Below, piece after piece: positions 9,433 to 17,033 of a stretch of DNA of 64,000 nucleotides. Below the pieces are notes generated by a model that was given only the letters and a program-made list of their open reading frames with translations, was not told the origin of the DNA and searched no databases. A program made the position numbers and the translations under genes. The stretch is taken from contig OZ244823.1 of assembly GCA_965220365.1 (NCBI GenBank), forward strand, positions 434,001-498,000, written 5' to 3'. How positions within the stretch are numbered: position 1 is the stretch's first letter; the number at the start of each line of letters is the position of its first letter. Source of the stretch: Bin80 sp965220365. Lineage in GTDB: Bacteria > Bacteroidota > Rhodothermia > Rhodothermales > Bin80.

Positions 9433-10365
9433 CTATTTGGTCACAGGCATCGCCTCTTTTGGCGCATGAACCGAAAGGGTTGTAAAGAAGAATAGGCTGA
9501 TCAGCCGGTTTGCTAGTGGCACAATACCAAAAAGTGCAAGGATGTGTGCTTCGGAGACCCCCATCACTCCCGCAATACTCACCGCAACCCCCGTCATCAA
9601 CAAGTCCTGGTTCGGTATGAACGGAAGCCTATAGACGACAATGGAAGCTGCAGCATATGTAAACCATGTTTCTATAGAAACTCCAGGCATTGCAAAATGC
9701 CACATGGTGATTTCCAGTACCTGTCTTACAAGCACACGGGCAACATGAAGCCCAAAAATAATACGTGTTTGCTTCCACGGCATAGAGAAAAGCCATTTCC
9801 GGCGTGTAAACACGATCACAAGCAGGATCAGGGTGCCCCCAATTCCTCCAATCAGAACGGCCGTCTGGGTTTCTCCAATCAGGTTCCGCACATTCACCTG
9901 TCCCTCTAGAGCAAAAAAAGCAAGCAGCAGCACTGCAGTCAGTGTCGACGCAACTGCTGAAATAATATTCATATCACGAATACACTCCATCAGCGACCGA
10001 TTCGACATCGCGATGTGATCCCGCGCCCAGGCGAAGATGTATACTTCACCGGAGTACCCCAAAACTTCTCTGTTCAGGATGCGCTTCTTGATGAAGGCCC
10101 GGATTGCATGACCTGGACGAAAATCCCACACAACCCGGTAAGCCAAAAACTGTATCGTGGGTAAAAGGATGTACAGTACGACTAGCAGCACATAGAACCC
10201 GGGATTCCTCGGCAACCCCTGAAGCACGCTGCGGAATTCCACCTCTCGCAATTGCCACACTATGAACAAAATAATGCCAATGGTGAAACTTATCCGTGCA
10301 ATGCGTAGAATACGCCTGCCTCGTCGCGTAGTACTCAATTCTGTTAGACGTTCCTGTATCTGCAT
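9433..10365 (-). CDS. Polytopic membrane protein, flippase-like (LPG-synthase TM type)
   Basis: 310 residues with about seven or eight hydrophobic helices, starting at about 25-40 (FTIGIILFIVWQL) and 60-78 (VLLVVLYILLPTIQFLAYRVV). The layout resembles the transmembrane domain of lysylphosphatidylglycerol synthase/UPF0104 proteins, but I cannot identify a defining motif. It lies 39 bp upstream of the DUF3047-MMPL pair on the same strand, suggesting a three-gene envelope lipid-handling operon. That role is inference. Confidence 0.6.
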   Translation of the reverse strand: MQIQERLTELSTTRRGRRILRIARISFTIGIILFIVWQLREVEFRSVLQGLPRNPGFYVLLVVLYILLPTIQFLAYRVVWDFRPGHAIRAFIKKRILNREVLGYSGEVYIFAWARDHIAMSNRSLMECIRDMNIISAVASTLTAVLLLAFFALEGQVNVRNLIGETQTAVLIGGIGGTLILLVIVFTRRKWLFSMPWKQTRIIFGLHVARVLVRQVLEITMWHFAMPGVSIETWFTYAAASIVVYRLPFIPNQDLLMTGVAVSIAGVMGVSEAHILALFGIVPLANRLISLFFFTTLSVHAPKEAMPVTK

Positions 10366-10454
10366 GATCAGGGAATAACCTTTCCGTGGATTCTCAGAAT
10401 GAACTTCTATATTGTATCTTTAGCAAGATCCTTCTTTTCATTTGCATCCTGGCT

Positions 10455-10892
10455 ATGATTCAGCAAAAACCCGGCCACTCATTTGAGTCTCTCAAGATTG
10501 GCGATTCGTATGATTTTCATCGTTTCATCAGTGAGAATGACGTCCTGACATTCGCCCAGATCACTGGAGACGACAACCCTCTCCATGTAGATGCTGAATA
10601 TGCTGAAAGCACTCGCTTTGGAGATCGTATTGTCCATGGCATATTCCTTCTGGGACTCATCTCCAAGGTTCTTGGACGTGACTTCCCCGGCCCCGGGAGT
10701 GTCGCGGTCTCCATTTCATGCCGGTTTCTGCGTCCTGTACGTGTTAACTCGGAAGTACGTGTTTCGGTCAAGATTATTGAAAAATTAGAGCAGCGGCGCT
10801 ATGCGAAGGTGGAAACCTTCGTATTTACTGATGCCAACAAAAAGGCTTTAGTTGGAGAAGCGACCATTATACCTCCGGCGGATCTGGAATGA
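10455..10892 (+). CDS. MaoC-like dehydratase, (R)-specific enoyl-CoA hydratase type
   Basis: About 145 residues from the ATG at 10455 (MIQQKPGHSFESLKIGD); an in-frame ATG at 10386 would add a hydrophobic stretch with no place in this family. Hot-dog fold with the hydratase-2 signature: FAQITGDDNPLHVDAEYA with the catalytic Asp and His, then FGDRIVHGIFLLGLISKVLG. Family role: hydration of trans-2-enoyl-CoA to (R)-3-hydroxyacyl-CoA, linking beta-oxidation and fatty-acid or polyester synthesis. The last 26 bp overlap the 3' end of recF on the opposite strand. Confidence 0.88.
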   Translation: MIQQKPGHSFESLKIGDSYDFHRFISENDVLTFAQITGDDNPLHVDAEYAESTRFGDRIVHGIFLLGLISKVLGRDFPGPGSVAVSISCRFLRPVRVNSEVRVSVKIIEKLEQRRYAKVETFVFTDANKKALVGEATIIPPADLE

Positions 10893-12012
10893 TTTCTCCG
10901 TGAAGAACTTGGATGCATCGATTAGAGGTTCCCTTTTGCGCGATCCGGGAGCGTAATCTTTCGGCATCTGCAACGGTTACAATGCTCTGTCCTGTAGACG
11001 CATGCTGCAACCAACCTAAAATTACCTCGGTCCGCTCTGGATCCAGCGAATCAAATACATCATCAAGTAACAGTATTGGTTTTTCTTCCAGCCGGGAATC
11101 CAGGTAATAGTACTGTGCCAACTTGAGTGCAATTGCAAACGAACGGTGCTGCCCGGTTGAGGCAAAGCGCCGCACCGGTTGCCCATTCAACTTAAAAACC
11201 AGCTCATCGCGATGAGGACCTACGGTGGTTCGCCCCATTTCTCTGTCGCGACTGGCCGCTTCCTCAAGCGCGGACATAAGTGCCTTCTCCGCTTCTTCGG
11301 CAGACAAATGCTCCTCTTCTGGAATGGGACCCTGATAGGTAATCAACGGTTCTTCAATCGCCTCTCCCAGCTGTTGCCATGCACGTTTAAGTTCTTCACT
11401 GAACTTGCGAAGAAAAGCGGCGCGCAGGGCAACAATTCGCCCTCCAAACCGGGCCAGAACAGCATTGAGAGGTCCTATCATATCCATGTCCAACGGACGC
11501 ATACGATTACGGACCAGATATTCATTACGCTGCCTCAGAGCACGACGATATCCGATAAGATCTTCCAGATGAGCCGGCCTCGCCTGACTAAGCATACTGT
11601 TCAGAAATTTTCGACGCTCCTCCGGCCCGCCATACGTTAAGTTCTGGTCGCTTGGTGCAAAGAGGACCATCGGAACAACTCCAACAACATCGGCTAGTCG
11701 ATCAAGCGGAGCACCGTTGATGAACATTCGCTTTCCTTGTCGAACCGCAAACGCAATCCGTATTTCCACCTCCCGCCGCAGGGATCCCTCAAATTTGCCC
11801 TTGACCTCAAAAAATGGTTGCCTGCGCCGAAGCACATAGCGATCTACACTGGTTAGAAAACTCTTGGAAAGGCAGAGATAGTGAATCGCCTCCAAAATAT
11901 TGGTCTTGCCAGCGCCGTTTGGTCCGTACAACAGGTTAATCCCGGGCGCCAATGTCAACGTCGTGTCAGCATGCGCCCGCATACTTCGAAGACAGAGTGA
12001 GCGCAGGATCAT
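10867..12012 (-). CDS. recF: RecF, gap-repair ATPase
   Basis: 381 residues, usual RecF length. It shows an SMC-like ATPase: Walker A GPNGAGKTN (about 31-39), the ABC signature region STGQHRS, and Walker B ILLLDDVFDSLD near the C-terminus. RecF works with RecO and RecR to load RecA at single-strand gaps. In many bacteria it sits beside dnaA-dnaN; here those genes are 30 kb away. Its 3' end overlaps maoC convergently. A TAAGTTTG -7 type motif lies 26 bp before the start. Confidence 0.96.
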   Translation of the reverse strand: MILRSLCLRSMRAHADTTLTLAPGINLLYGPNGAGKTNILEAIHYLCLSKSFLTSVDRYVLRRRQPFFEVKGKFEGSLRREVEIRIAFAVRQGKRMFINGAPLDRLADVVGVVPMVLFAPSDQNLTYGGPEERRKFLNSMLSQARPAHLEDLIGYRRALRQRNEYLVRNRMRPLDMDMIGPLNAVLARFGGRIVALRAAFLRKFSEELKRAWQQLGEAIEEPLITYQGPIPEEEHLSAEEAEKALMSALEEAASRDREMGRTTVGPHRDELVFKLNGQPVRRFASTGQHRSFAIALKLAQYYYLDSRLEEKPILLLDDVFDSLDPERTEVILGWLQHASTGQSIVTVADAERLRSRIAQKGTSNRCIQVLHGEIIPDPPEV

Positions 12013-12037
12013 TACATCAGTTTATGAGATGGTTACG

Positions 12038-12045
12038 CAAACTTA
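12038..12045 (-). promoter_or_regulatory. Candidate -7 element of recF
   Basis: On the minus strand the sequence reads TAAGTTTG, a perfect match to the Bacteroidota consensus TAnnTTTG, 26 bp upstream of the recF ATG. I see no clear TTTG at the -33 position, so this is a partial match only. Confidence 0.35.
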
Positions 12046-12115
12046 GTATATTCGTTCGCATGTTGGTTCATTTGCACGACCAAAGCGTATACCGGCCTTT
12101 TACTCCTATCCGTCA

Positions 12116-13030
12116 ATGACAGCACCTCCACCCCTGTTCGAGGAACTTCAAAGCTTGGTTACCGAGCAGCGAAACCCGCACTCAATGAATATAGACAACA
12201 TATCCGTAGAAGAAATCCTCACGATTATCAATACGGAAGACCAGCTTGTTCCCAAAGCCGTGAAGGAAGAACTTCCCTATATCGCAAAAGCGGTGGAAAT
12301 TGTAACGGCGGCACTGGGAAGCGGTGGACGCTTGATTTATGTTGGAGCGGGTACCAGCGGGCGTCTCGGCATCCTGGACGCATCCGAATGCCCCCCTACG
12401 TTCGGCTCTTCTCCCAAAGACATTCAGGGGATTATTGCCGGCGGAAAGGAAGCCGTTTTCCGATCCCAGGAGGGTGCCGAAGATGTAGCCTCCGATGGTG
12501 CAGACGCCCTTCGTGCAAGAGGACTACAGGCAAATGATGTGGTTTGCGGTATCGCGGCAAGCCGACGTACTCCTTTTGTGGTGGGAGCAATGGCCGAAGC
12601 CCGCAAAACGGGATGCAAGACGCTGTTCATCACCTGCAATCCCCGTTCTACATTTGATCTAGATGTGGATGTGGCTATTTGTGTTGTTGTAGGCCCGGAG
12701 GTCATCATGGGATCAACGCGCATGAAAAGCGGAACCGCGCAGAAACTGGTCCTGAACATGATTACAACCGCTTCTATGATTCGCCTCGGGAAAGTCTATC
12801 AGAATATGATGGTCGACCTGCAGATGACCGCCGAAAAGCTGACCCAAAGATCCCGTCGCACAGTCATGACCGTTACCGGACTGAATTATGAGGAAGCCAC
12901 AAGGGCCCTTACAGCCGCCGACGGCCATGTGAAAACGGCCCTAGTCATGATTCTCGGTGATGTTTCGAAAGAGGAGGCCCTGGAAAGATTAGAAAAATCG
13001 AATGGATTTGTGCGAGGCGCTCTGGAGTAG
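12116..13030 (+). CDS. murQ: MurQ, N-acetylmuramic acid 6-phosphate etherase
   Basis: 304 residues, full length for the family. SIS-domain sugar-phosphate binding: LIYVGAGTSGRLGILDASECPPTF (about 77-100) is the family signature, followed by IIAGGKEAV and EVIMGSTRMKSGTAQKLVLN. The enzyme cleaves the lactyl ether of MurNAc-6-phosphate to GlcNAc-6-phosphate during cell-wall recycling in the cytoplasm. The start MTAPPPLFEEL is reasonable. It is divergent from recF and 35 bp upstream of a parS site. Confidence 0.96.
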   Translation: MTAPPPLFEELQSLVTEQRNPHSMNIDNISVEEILTIINTEDQLVPKAVKEELPYIAKAVEIVTAALGSGGRLIYVGAGTSGRLGILDASECPPTFGSSPKDIQGIIAGGKEAVFRSQEGAEDVASDGADALRARGLQANDVVCGIAASRRTPFVVGAMAEARKTGCKTLFITCNPRSTFDLDVDVAICVVVGPEVIMGSTRMKSGTAQKLVLNMITTASMIRLGKVYQNMMVDLQMTAEKLTQRSRRTVMTVTGLNYEEATRALTAADGHVKTALVMILGDVSKEEALERLEKSNGFVRGALE

Positions 13031-13065
13031 CCTTTATTGAATCCAAAATCGTTTGAGCGGCGCAA

Positions 13066-13081
13066 TGTTTCACGTGAAACA
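13066..13081. other. parS: parS centromere site 1
   Basis: Perfect 16-bp palindrome TGTTTCACGTGAAACA, identical to the widely conserved ParB-binding consensus. It lies in the murQ-mfd gap. A second identical copy is at 16998. These sites direct ParABS chromosome segregation and usually cluster near the replication origin. Confidence 0.93.
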
Positions 13082-13101
13082 CCAGAAAGTTCGCTTTTGG
13101 T

Positions 13102-16100
13102 TTGGCTGATAATCTGTTACAACGACTGTCTTCCCGACTCTCTCGGGTTTCTTCTTTTCAGGCGTTTTACGCGTGGTGTACGCAGGCCGAAGGAGCACAG
13201 GTATGTCTCTTACGGGATGCTCCTGGATCATTACCTGCATTTTTGCTCCAGCACGCCTGGAACTCTGGACGCTCTCTGGCTTGCATTCTACCAGAATCAG
13301 AAGATGCACGCCTTCTGGATGGTGATTTGACGGAGCTGGGCCTGCCAAGCCTTTTGTTTCCCCCGTTCGGATCCACACCTTATGATGACGAGCAGGTTGA
13401 GGATTCGGCTCCCATGGTCCGGCGGCATGATGTGCTGCAGCAGCTTGACATGCCCACGCAGACCGTAGTGGTTGCTGGCCTGCAGGCGGTCCTGGAGCGG
13501 ATGCCTGCACCGGAAAAAACGCTGGCGCAGTCCGTCACCGTACGTGTACAGGATCGTACTCCACCGGATCAACTCGCTGACCTGCTTGCTGGTAAAGGGT
13601 TTTTCCGTGTCCCCTTTGTACAGGAAGCCGGTGAATTCGCATGGCGGGGCGGGATTGTGGACGTATTCCCGTTTTCCGGTGGACTGCCTCTGCGCCTTGA
13701 GTTCTTCGGCAATGAACTCGAGTCGATCCGGGAATTCGATGCCGTCAGCCAACGATCTATCAGTCGCCTGCGTAGTGCCCGACTGGTTCCCCAGCCAATC
13801 CATGCCTCCAGGGGGACTCCTTGGGTTTCTTTGCTGGATTCAATCACCGATGATACCCTTCTGGTTCTTTTTGAAGAGCCCCGACTGAAGGAAATCGCTG
13901 ATGCCGTCTGGCAGGATGTTCAAAAGCGGTACAAATCAAGGGCTCAATCCGGAGCGGAATGTCCGATCCCAGAATCACGATATCTGACCCCGGATGTGCT
14001 CACTCGCGGCTATGTATCAAAGACCCAGATTCATGTTCACGCGTCGGATTCGAGTCCCGATACCGTGATTCAGGTCGGCGCTCGTCCACAGCCCCCCTTT
14101 GGTGGCCATATGGATCTTGTTCGCTCGGATCTGACAGAGTCTAGCCGGAAGCACACCTATATCATCTGTGACAGCTCCGCCCAGCAAAAGCGTTTAGAAT
14201 CGTTGCTGGACGAGTTGCAAGACTCCGGCAAGCTGACTTTCCTGGTCGCATCGCTTCACCGCGGATTTTCACTGCCAGGCATTGGCATTGCAGCTTACAC
14301 CGATCACGAAATATTCGGCCGGTACTTCCGTCCACGCACTCGAAAAGCCTCTCGTACGGGCGGGATTCGCCTCCAAGAACTGCAAAACCTTAACCCTGGG
14401 GACTTTGTTGTGCATAAGGAATTTGGAATTGGTAAGTTCGCGGGACTTAAAGTGATCACGGTCAAAGGGCGCAGCCAGGAGGCCGTGCGGCTCATTTACG
14501 CGCGTGACGATGTTGTATTTGTGAATGTGAATGCACTGCACAAGCTCAGCAAATATGCGGGAAAAGATGGCCAGGTCCCTTCACTGACCCGATTAGGATC
14601 AGGACAATGGGAACGCACCAAGAGCAGGGCAAAAAAGCGGATTAAGGATATCGCACGGCGGTTGATCAACCTCTATGCCCAGCGCAAATCTTCCACGGGA
14701 TATGCTTTTTCGCCGGATTCAATCTGGCAAAAAGAGCTGGAAGCTTCTTTTCCGTGGCAGGATACACCTGATCAGTATGAAGCATCGAAGGCGGTCAAAC
14801 GTGACATGGAATCTGCGATCCCGATGGATCGCCTAGTTTGTGGGGATGTTGGTTTTGGAAAAACGGAGGTAGCTGTCCGAGCTGCATTCAAAGCCGTTCA
14901 AGACGGGAAGCAGGTTGCATTACTGGTCCCTACGACGGTTCTGGCCCGTCAGCACTACCTCACGTTTCGTAAACGTCTGGAGCAGTTTCCCGTGCGGGTC
15001 GAAGTGCTTTCGCGCCGTGTCAAGGGTGCAGCCGCCCGAAAACTGCTTGCTGATGTGAGTCAGGGAAAAGTAGATGTTCTTGTTGGCACTCACCGGCTGG
15101 TTTCCAAGGATGTTTCCTTCCCGGATCTGAGGCTTCTGATCATAGATGAGGAGCAGCGGTTCGGGGTTCGAATCAAGGAGAAACTGCGCGAACTGCGCGT
15201 CAATGTGGACACGCTGACCTTGACCGCGACTCCAATCCCCCGTACACTGCAATTTTCTCTCATCGGTGCACGTGATCTTTCTATCATCAATACCGCACCA
15301 CCAAACCGGCAACCCATTCACACGCAAATTCATTCCTCCGACTGGGCACTGATCAGTGATGCGATTCTTTATGAAGTTAACCGCGGGGGGCAGGTCTTCT
15401 TTATTCACAACCGCGTGGCATCCATTGGAGACAAGCTGGTCAAGTTGCAGGATCTTGTTCCTGGTGTCCGCTTTCGCATTGGTCACGGCCAAATGCCCGG
15501 CGCGGAGCTTGAGCAGGTCATGACCGACTTTGTTGATCACAAGTTTGATGTCCTGTTGTGCACTTCTATCGTGGAAAACGGGCTCGATATCGCAAATGCC
15601 AACACCATTATTGTTGATCGGGCACACTTATTTGGCTTGGCAGAGATTCATCAGTTGCGTGGGCGGGTCGGTCGAAGTGATCGCAAAGCATTTTGTTATT
15701 TACTGGTCCCTTCCATTCATACTCTGAGCCGGGATGCTCGCCATCGCCTGCAGGCCGTTGAGCAATTCAGTGACCTTGGGAGTGGATTCCATCTTGCCAT
15801 GAGGGATCTGGATATCCGGGGCGCGGGAAACATTCTCGGTGGGGAGCAAAGCGGTTTTATTGCAGACCTTGGGCTCAGTACGTATTACCAGATGCTGGAT
15901 GAAGCTGTTCGAGAGCTGCGCAATGAGGATTTTTCCGAACTTTTCAAGGATGTTGACCTCCCGCTGCCGGAAGACACTGTCGTTGATCTTGAGGTGAATG
16001 CCTCCCTCCCCAAACCTTATGTGACCAGTGACCTCGAACGTCTGGCCCTCTATCGCAGGATTGGAGAAGCTACCGAGCAATCTGCACTTGACGAATTGGA

Positions 16101-16476
16101 AGCGGAGCTCCGTGACCGGTTTGGGCCACTTCCAACCCCGGCTTGTCAACTGTTCCTGGGGGCCCGTATGCGGCTGATTGGGCAAACCCTGCGTCTTCCC
16201 CGAGTCTCATACCGAAACCAGCGGCTGTTTCTGCGCCTGCCGGACAACCATGAGGATCAACAGTTCTATCTGGAACGATTTGATTCATTTTTAGGAGCGC
16301 TCGACGCGCTCCCGAATCAGTACGTTCTCAAAGAATCAAAAGCGGGCAAGATGCGCGCTATTGTGCAAGGCGTTCCGTCGGTGGAGGCGGCTTACGAGAT
16401 TCTTTGCCAGATGGTAGCGAAGCAGACCTCACCCGAACCACAAACCGGGAAGAACCCGGCACCGGTATCTGTTTGA
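13102..16476 (+). CDS. mfd: Mfd, transcription-repair coupling factor
   Basis: 1124 residues with the full Mfd domain order: UvrB-like N-terminal module (about 1-320), RNA polymerase-interacting domain with NPGDFVVHKEFGIGKF (about 430-445), RecG-like SF2 motor with Walker A CGDVGFGKTEVA, DEEQ-type box (IIDEEQRFG), TLTATPIPRTLQ, and a C-terminal TRCF domain. It removes RNA polymerase stalled at lesions and recruits UvrAB. The start is a TTG: an in-frame TGA at 13075 excludes anything further upstream, and the next in-frame ATG would remove about 100 conserved residues. The last 119 bp overlap the 3' end of rsmG on the other strand. Confidence 0.96.
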   Translation: MADNLLQRLSSRLSRVSSFQAFYAWCTQAEGAQVCLLRDAPGSLPAFLLQHAWNSGRSLACILPESEDARLLDGDLTELGLPSLLFPPFGSTPYDDEQVEDSAPMVRRHDVLQQLDMPTQTVVVAGLQAVLERMPAPEKTLAQSVTVRVQDRTPPDQLADLLAGKGFFRVPFVQEAGEFAWRGGIVDVFPFSGGLPLRLEFFGNELESIREFDAVSQRSISRLRSARLVPQPIHASRGTPWVSLLDSITDDTLLVLFEEPRLKEIADAVWQDVQKRYKSRAQSGAECPIPESRYLTPDVLTRGYVSKTQIHVHASDSSPDTVIQVGARPQPPFGGHMDLVRSDLTESSRKHTYIICDSSAQQKRLESLLDELQDSGKLTFLVASLHRGFSLPGIGIAAYTDHEIFGRYFRPRTRKASRTGGIRLQELQNLNPGDFVVHKEFGIGKFAGLKVITVKGRSQEAVRLIYARDDVVFVNVNALHKLSKYAGKDGQVPSLTRLGSGQWERTKSRAKKRIKDIARRLINLYAQRKSSTGYAFSPDSIWQKELEASFPWQDTPDQYEASKAVKRDMESAIPMDRLVCGDVGFGKTEVAVRAAFKAVQDGKQVALLVPTTVLARQHYLTFRKRLEQFPVRVEVLSRRVKGAAARKLLADVSQGKVDVLVGTHRLVSKDVSFPDLRLLIIDEEQRFGVRIKEKLRELRVNVDTLTLTATPIPRTLQFSLIGARDLSIINTAPPNRQPIHTQIHSSDWALISDAILYEVNRGGQVFFIHNRVASIGDKLVKLQDLVPGVRFRIGHGQMPGAELEQVMTDFVDHKFDVLLCTSIVENGLDIANANTIIVDRAHLFGLAEIHQLRGRVGRSDRKAFCYLLVPSIHTLSRDARHRLQAVEQFSDLGSGFHLAMRDLDIRGAGNILGGEQSGFIADLGLSTYYQMLDEAVRELRNEDFSELFKDVDLPLPEDTVVDLEVNASLPKPYVTSDLERLALYRRIGEATEQSALDELEAELRDRFGPLPTPACQLFLGARMRLIGQTLRLPRVSYRNQRLFLRLPDNHEDQQFYLERFDSFLGALDALPNQYVLKESKAGKMRAIVQGVPSVEAAYEILCQMVAKQTSPEPQTGKNPAPVSV

Positions 16477-17014
16477 TTTGAACCGCCGGGAAAACTGTTA
16501 CCAAGTCCCTTTTCTCAGCTCCCAGGTCACCCCCTTTGAGACAATAGAGGGCTCCTTCCGATGTCGCAACACGCGTATGCCACTGCCACAGGGTGCGAAG
16601 TGGGGCGGTCGCTCGTGACACGCTGCATTGGATCTCAAAGGGAAAATCCTTCGCCTGGCCATGCCACGGGTATAAATTCGGCAAGTTCAACTCCCGCTGG
16701 AATGCCTTGACCGCGTGAATTTTTTTCTGAACTGAATCAACTGCATACACCTTCACTTCTGGAAGCATGACCGCCACGGGGATTGCAGGCAGCCCTGCCC
16801 CCGTGCCCCAGTCTGCAAGCGAAGATCCCGCGGCAAACGGCTGCTCTACAAAGACCAGACACTCCTGAATATGTTCGATAAATCCTTCCGCTGTCGTGCG
16901 CCTCGAGAGTAAATTCAACCGCTTATTGTAGCTCTGCAGAAGATTGACGTAGGATCGAAGTTTTTCCCGCTGCCAGGGCCGCATTGGCAACGAAAAATGT
17001 TTCACGTGAAACAT
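16358..17014 (-). CDS. rsmG: RsmG, 16S rRNA m7G527 methyltransferase
   Basis: 218 residues. Rossmann methyltransferase with SAM motif LADWGTGAGLPAIPVAVMLPEVKVYAVDS (about 66-94) and the family feature NLLSRRT near residue 34-40. Methylates 16S rRNA G527. The protein starts MFHVKHFS, which is the in-frame translation of a parS site. Last gene of the rpmH-rnpA-yidC-mnmE-mnmG-rsmG operon. The C-terminus (PSGKESRKPPPP) extends the gene 119 bp into antisense mfd; this basic Pro-rich tail may be an extension gained through stop loss. Confidence 0.95.
   Translation of the reverse strand: MFHVKHFSLPMRPWQREKLRSYVNLLQSYNKRLNLLSRRTTAEGFIEHIQECLVFVEQPFAAGSSLADWGTGAGLPAIPVAVMLPEVKVYAVDSVQKKIHAVKAFQRELNLPNLYPWHGQAKDFPFEIQCSVSRATAPLRTLWQWHTRVATSEGALYCLKGGDLGAEKRDLVTVFPAVQIKQIPVPGSSRFVVRVRSASLPSGKESRKPPPPTERLAQ
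16998..17013. other. parS: parS centromere site 2, inside rsmG start
   Basis: Second perfect TGTTTCACGTGAAACA. It covers the rsmG start region and encodes the FHVKH residues after the initiator Met. parS in or near rsmG (gidB) is a known arrangement, but parA and parB do not follow here. Confidence 0.95.
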
Positions 17015-17033
17015 TGTGTTTCTCTACTTTCTC

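Noticed and set aside
10386..10454. Longer maoC start giving a hydrophobic leader
   Set aside because: A membrane leader is out of place in a cytoplasmic hot-dog hydratase; the ATG at 10455 gives the normal N-terminus.
14920..15627. 235-residue minus-strand open frame inside mfd
   Set aside because: Lies wholly antisense to the conserved Mfd motor, with no domain or signal; a codon-use shadow.
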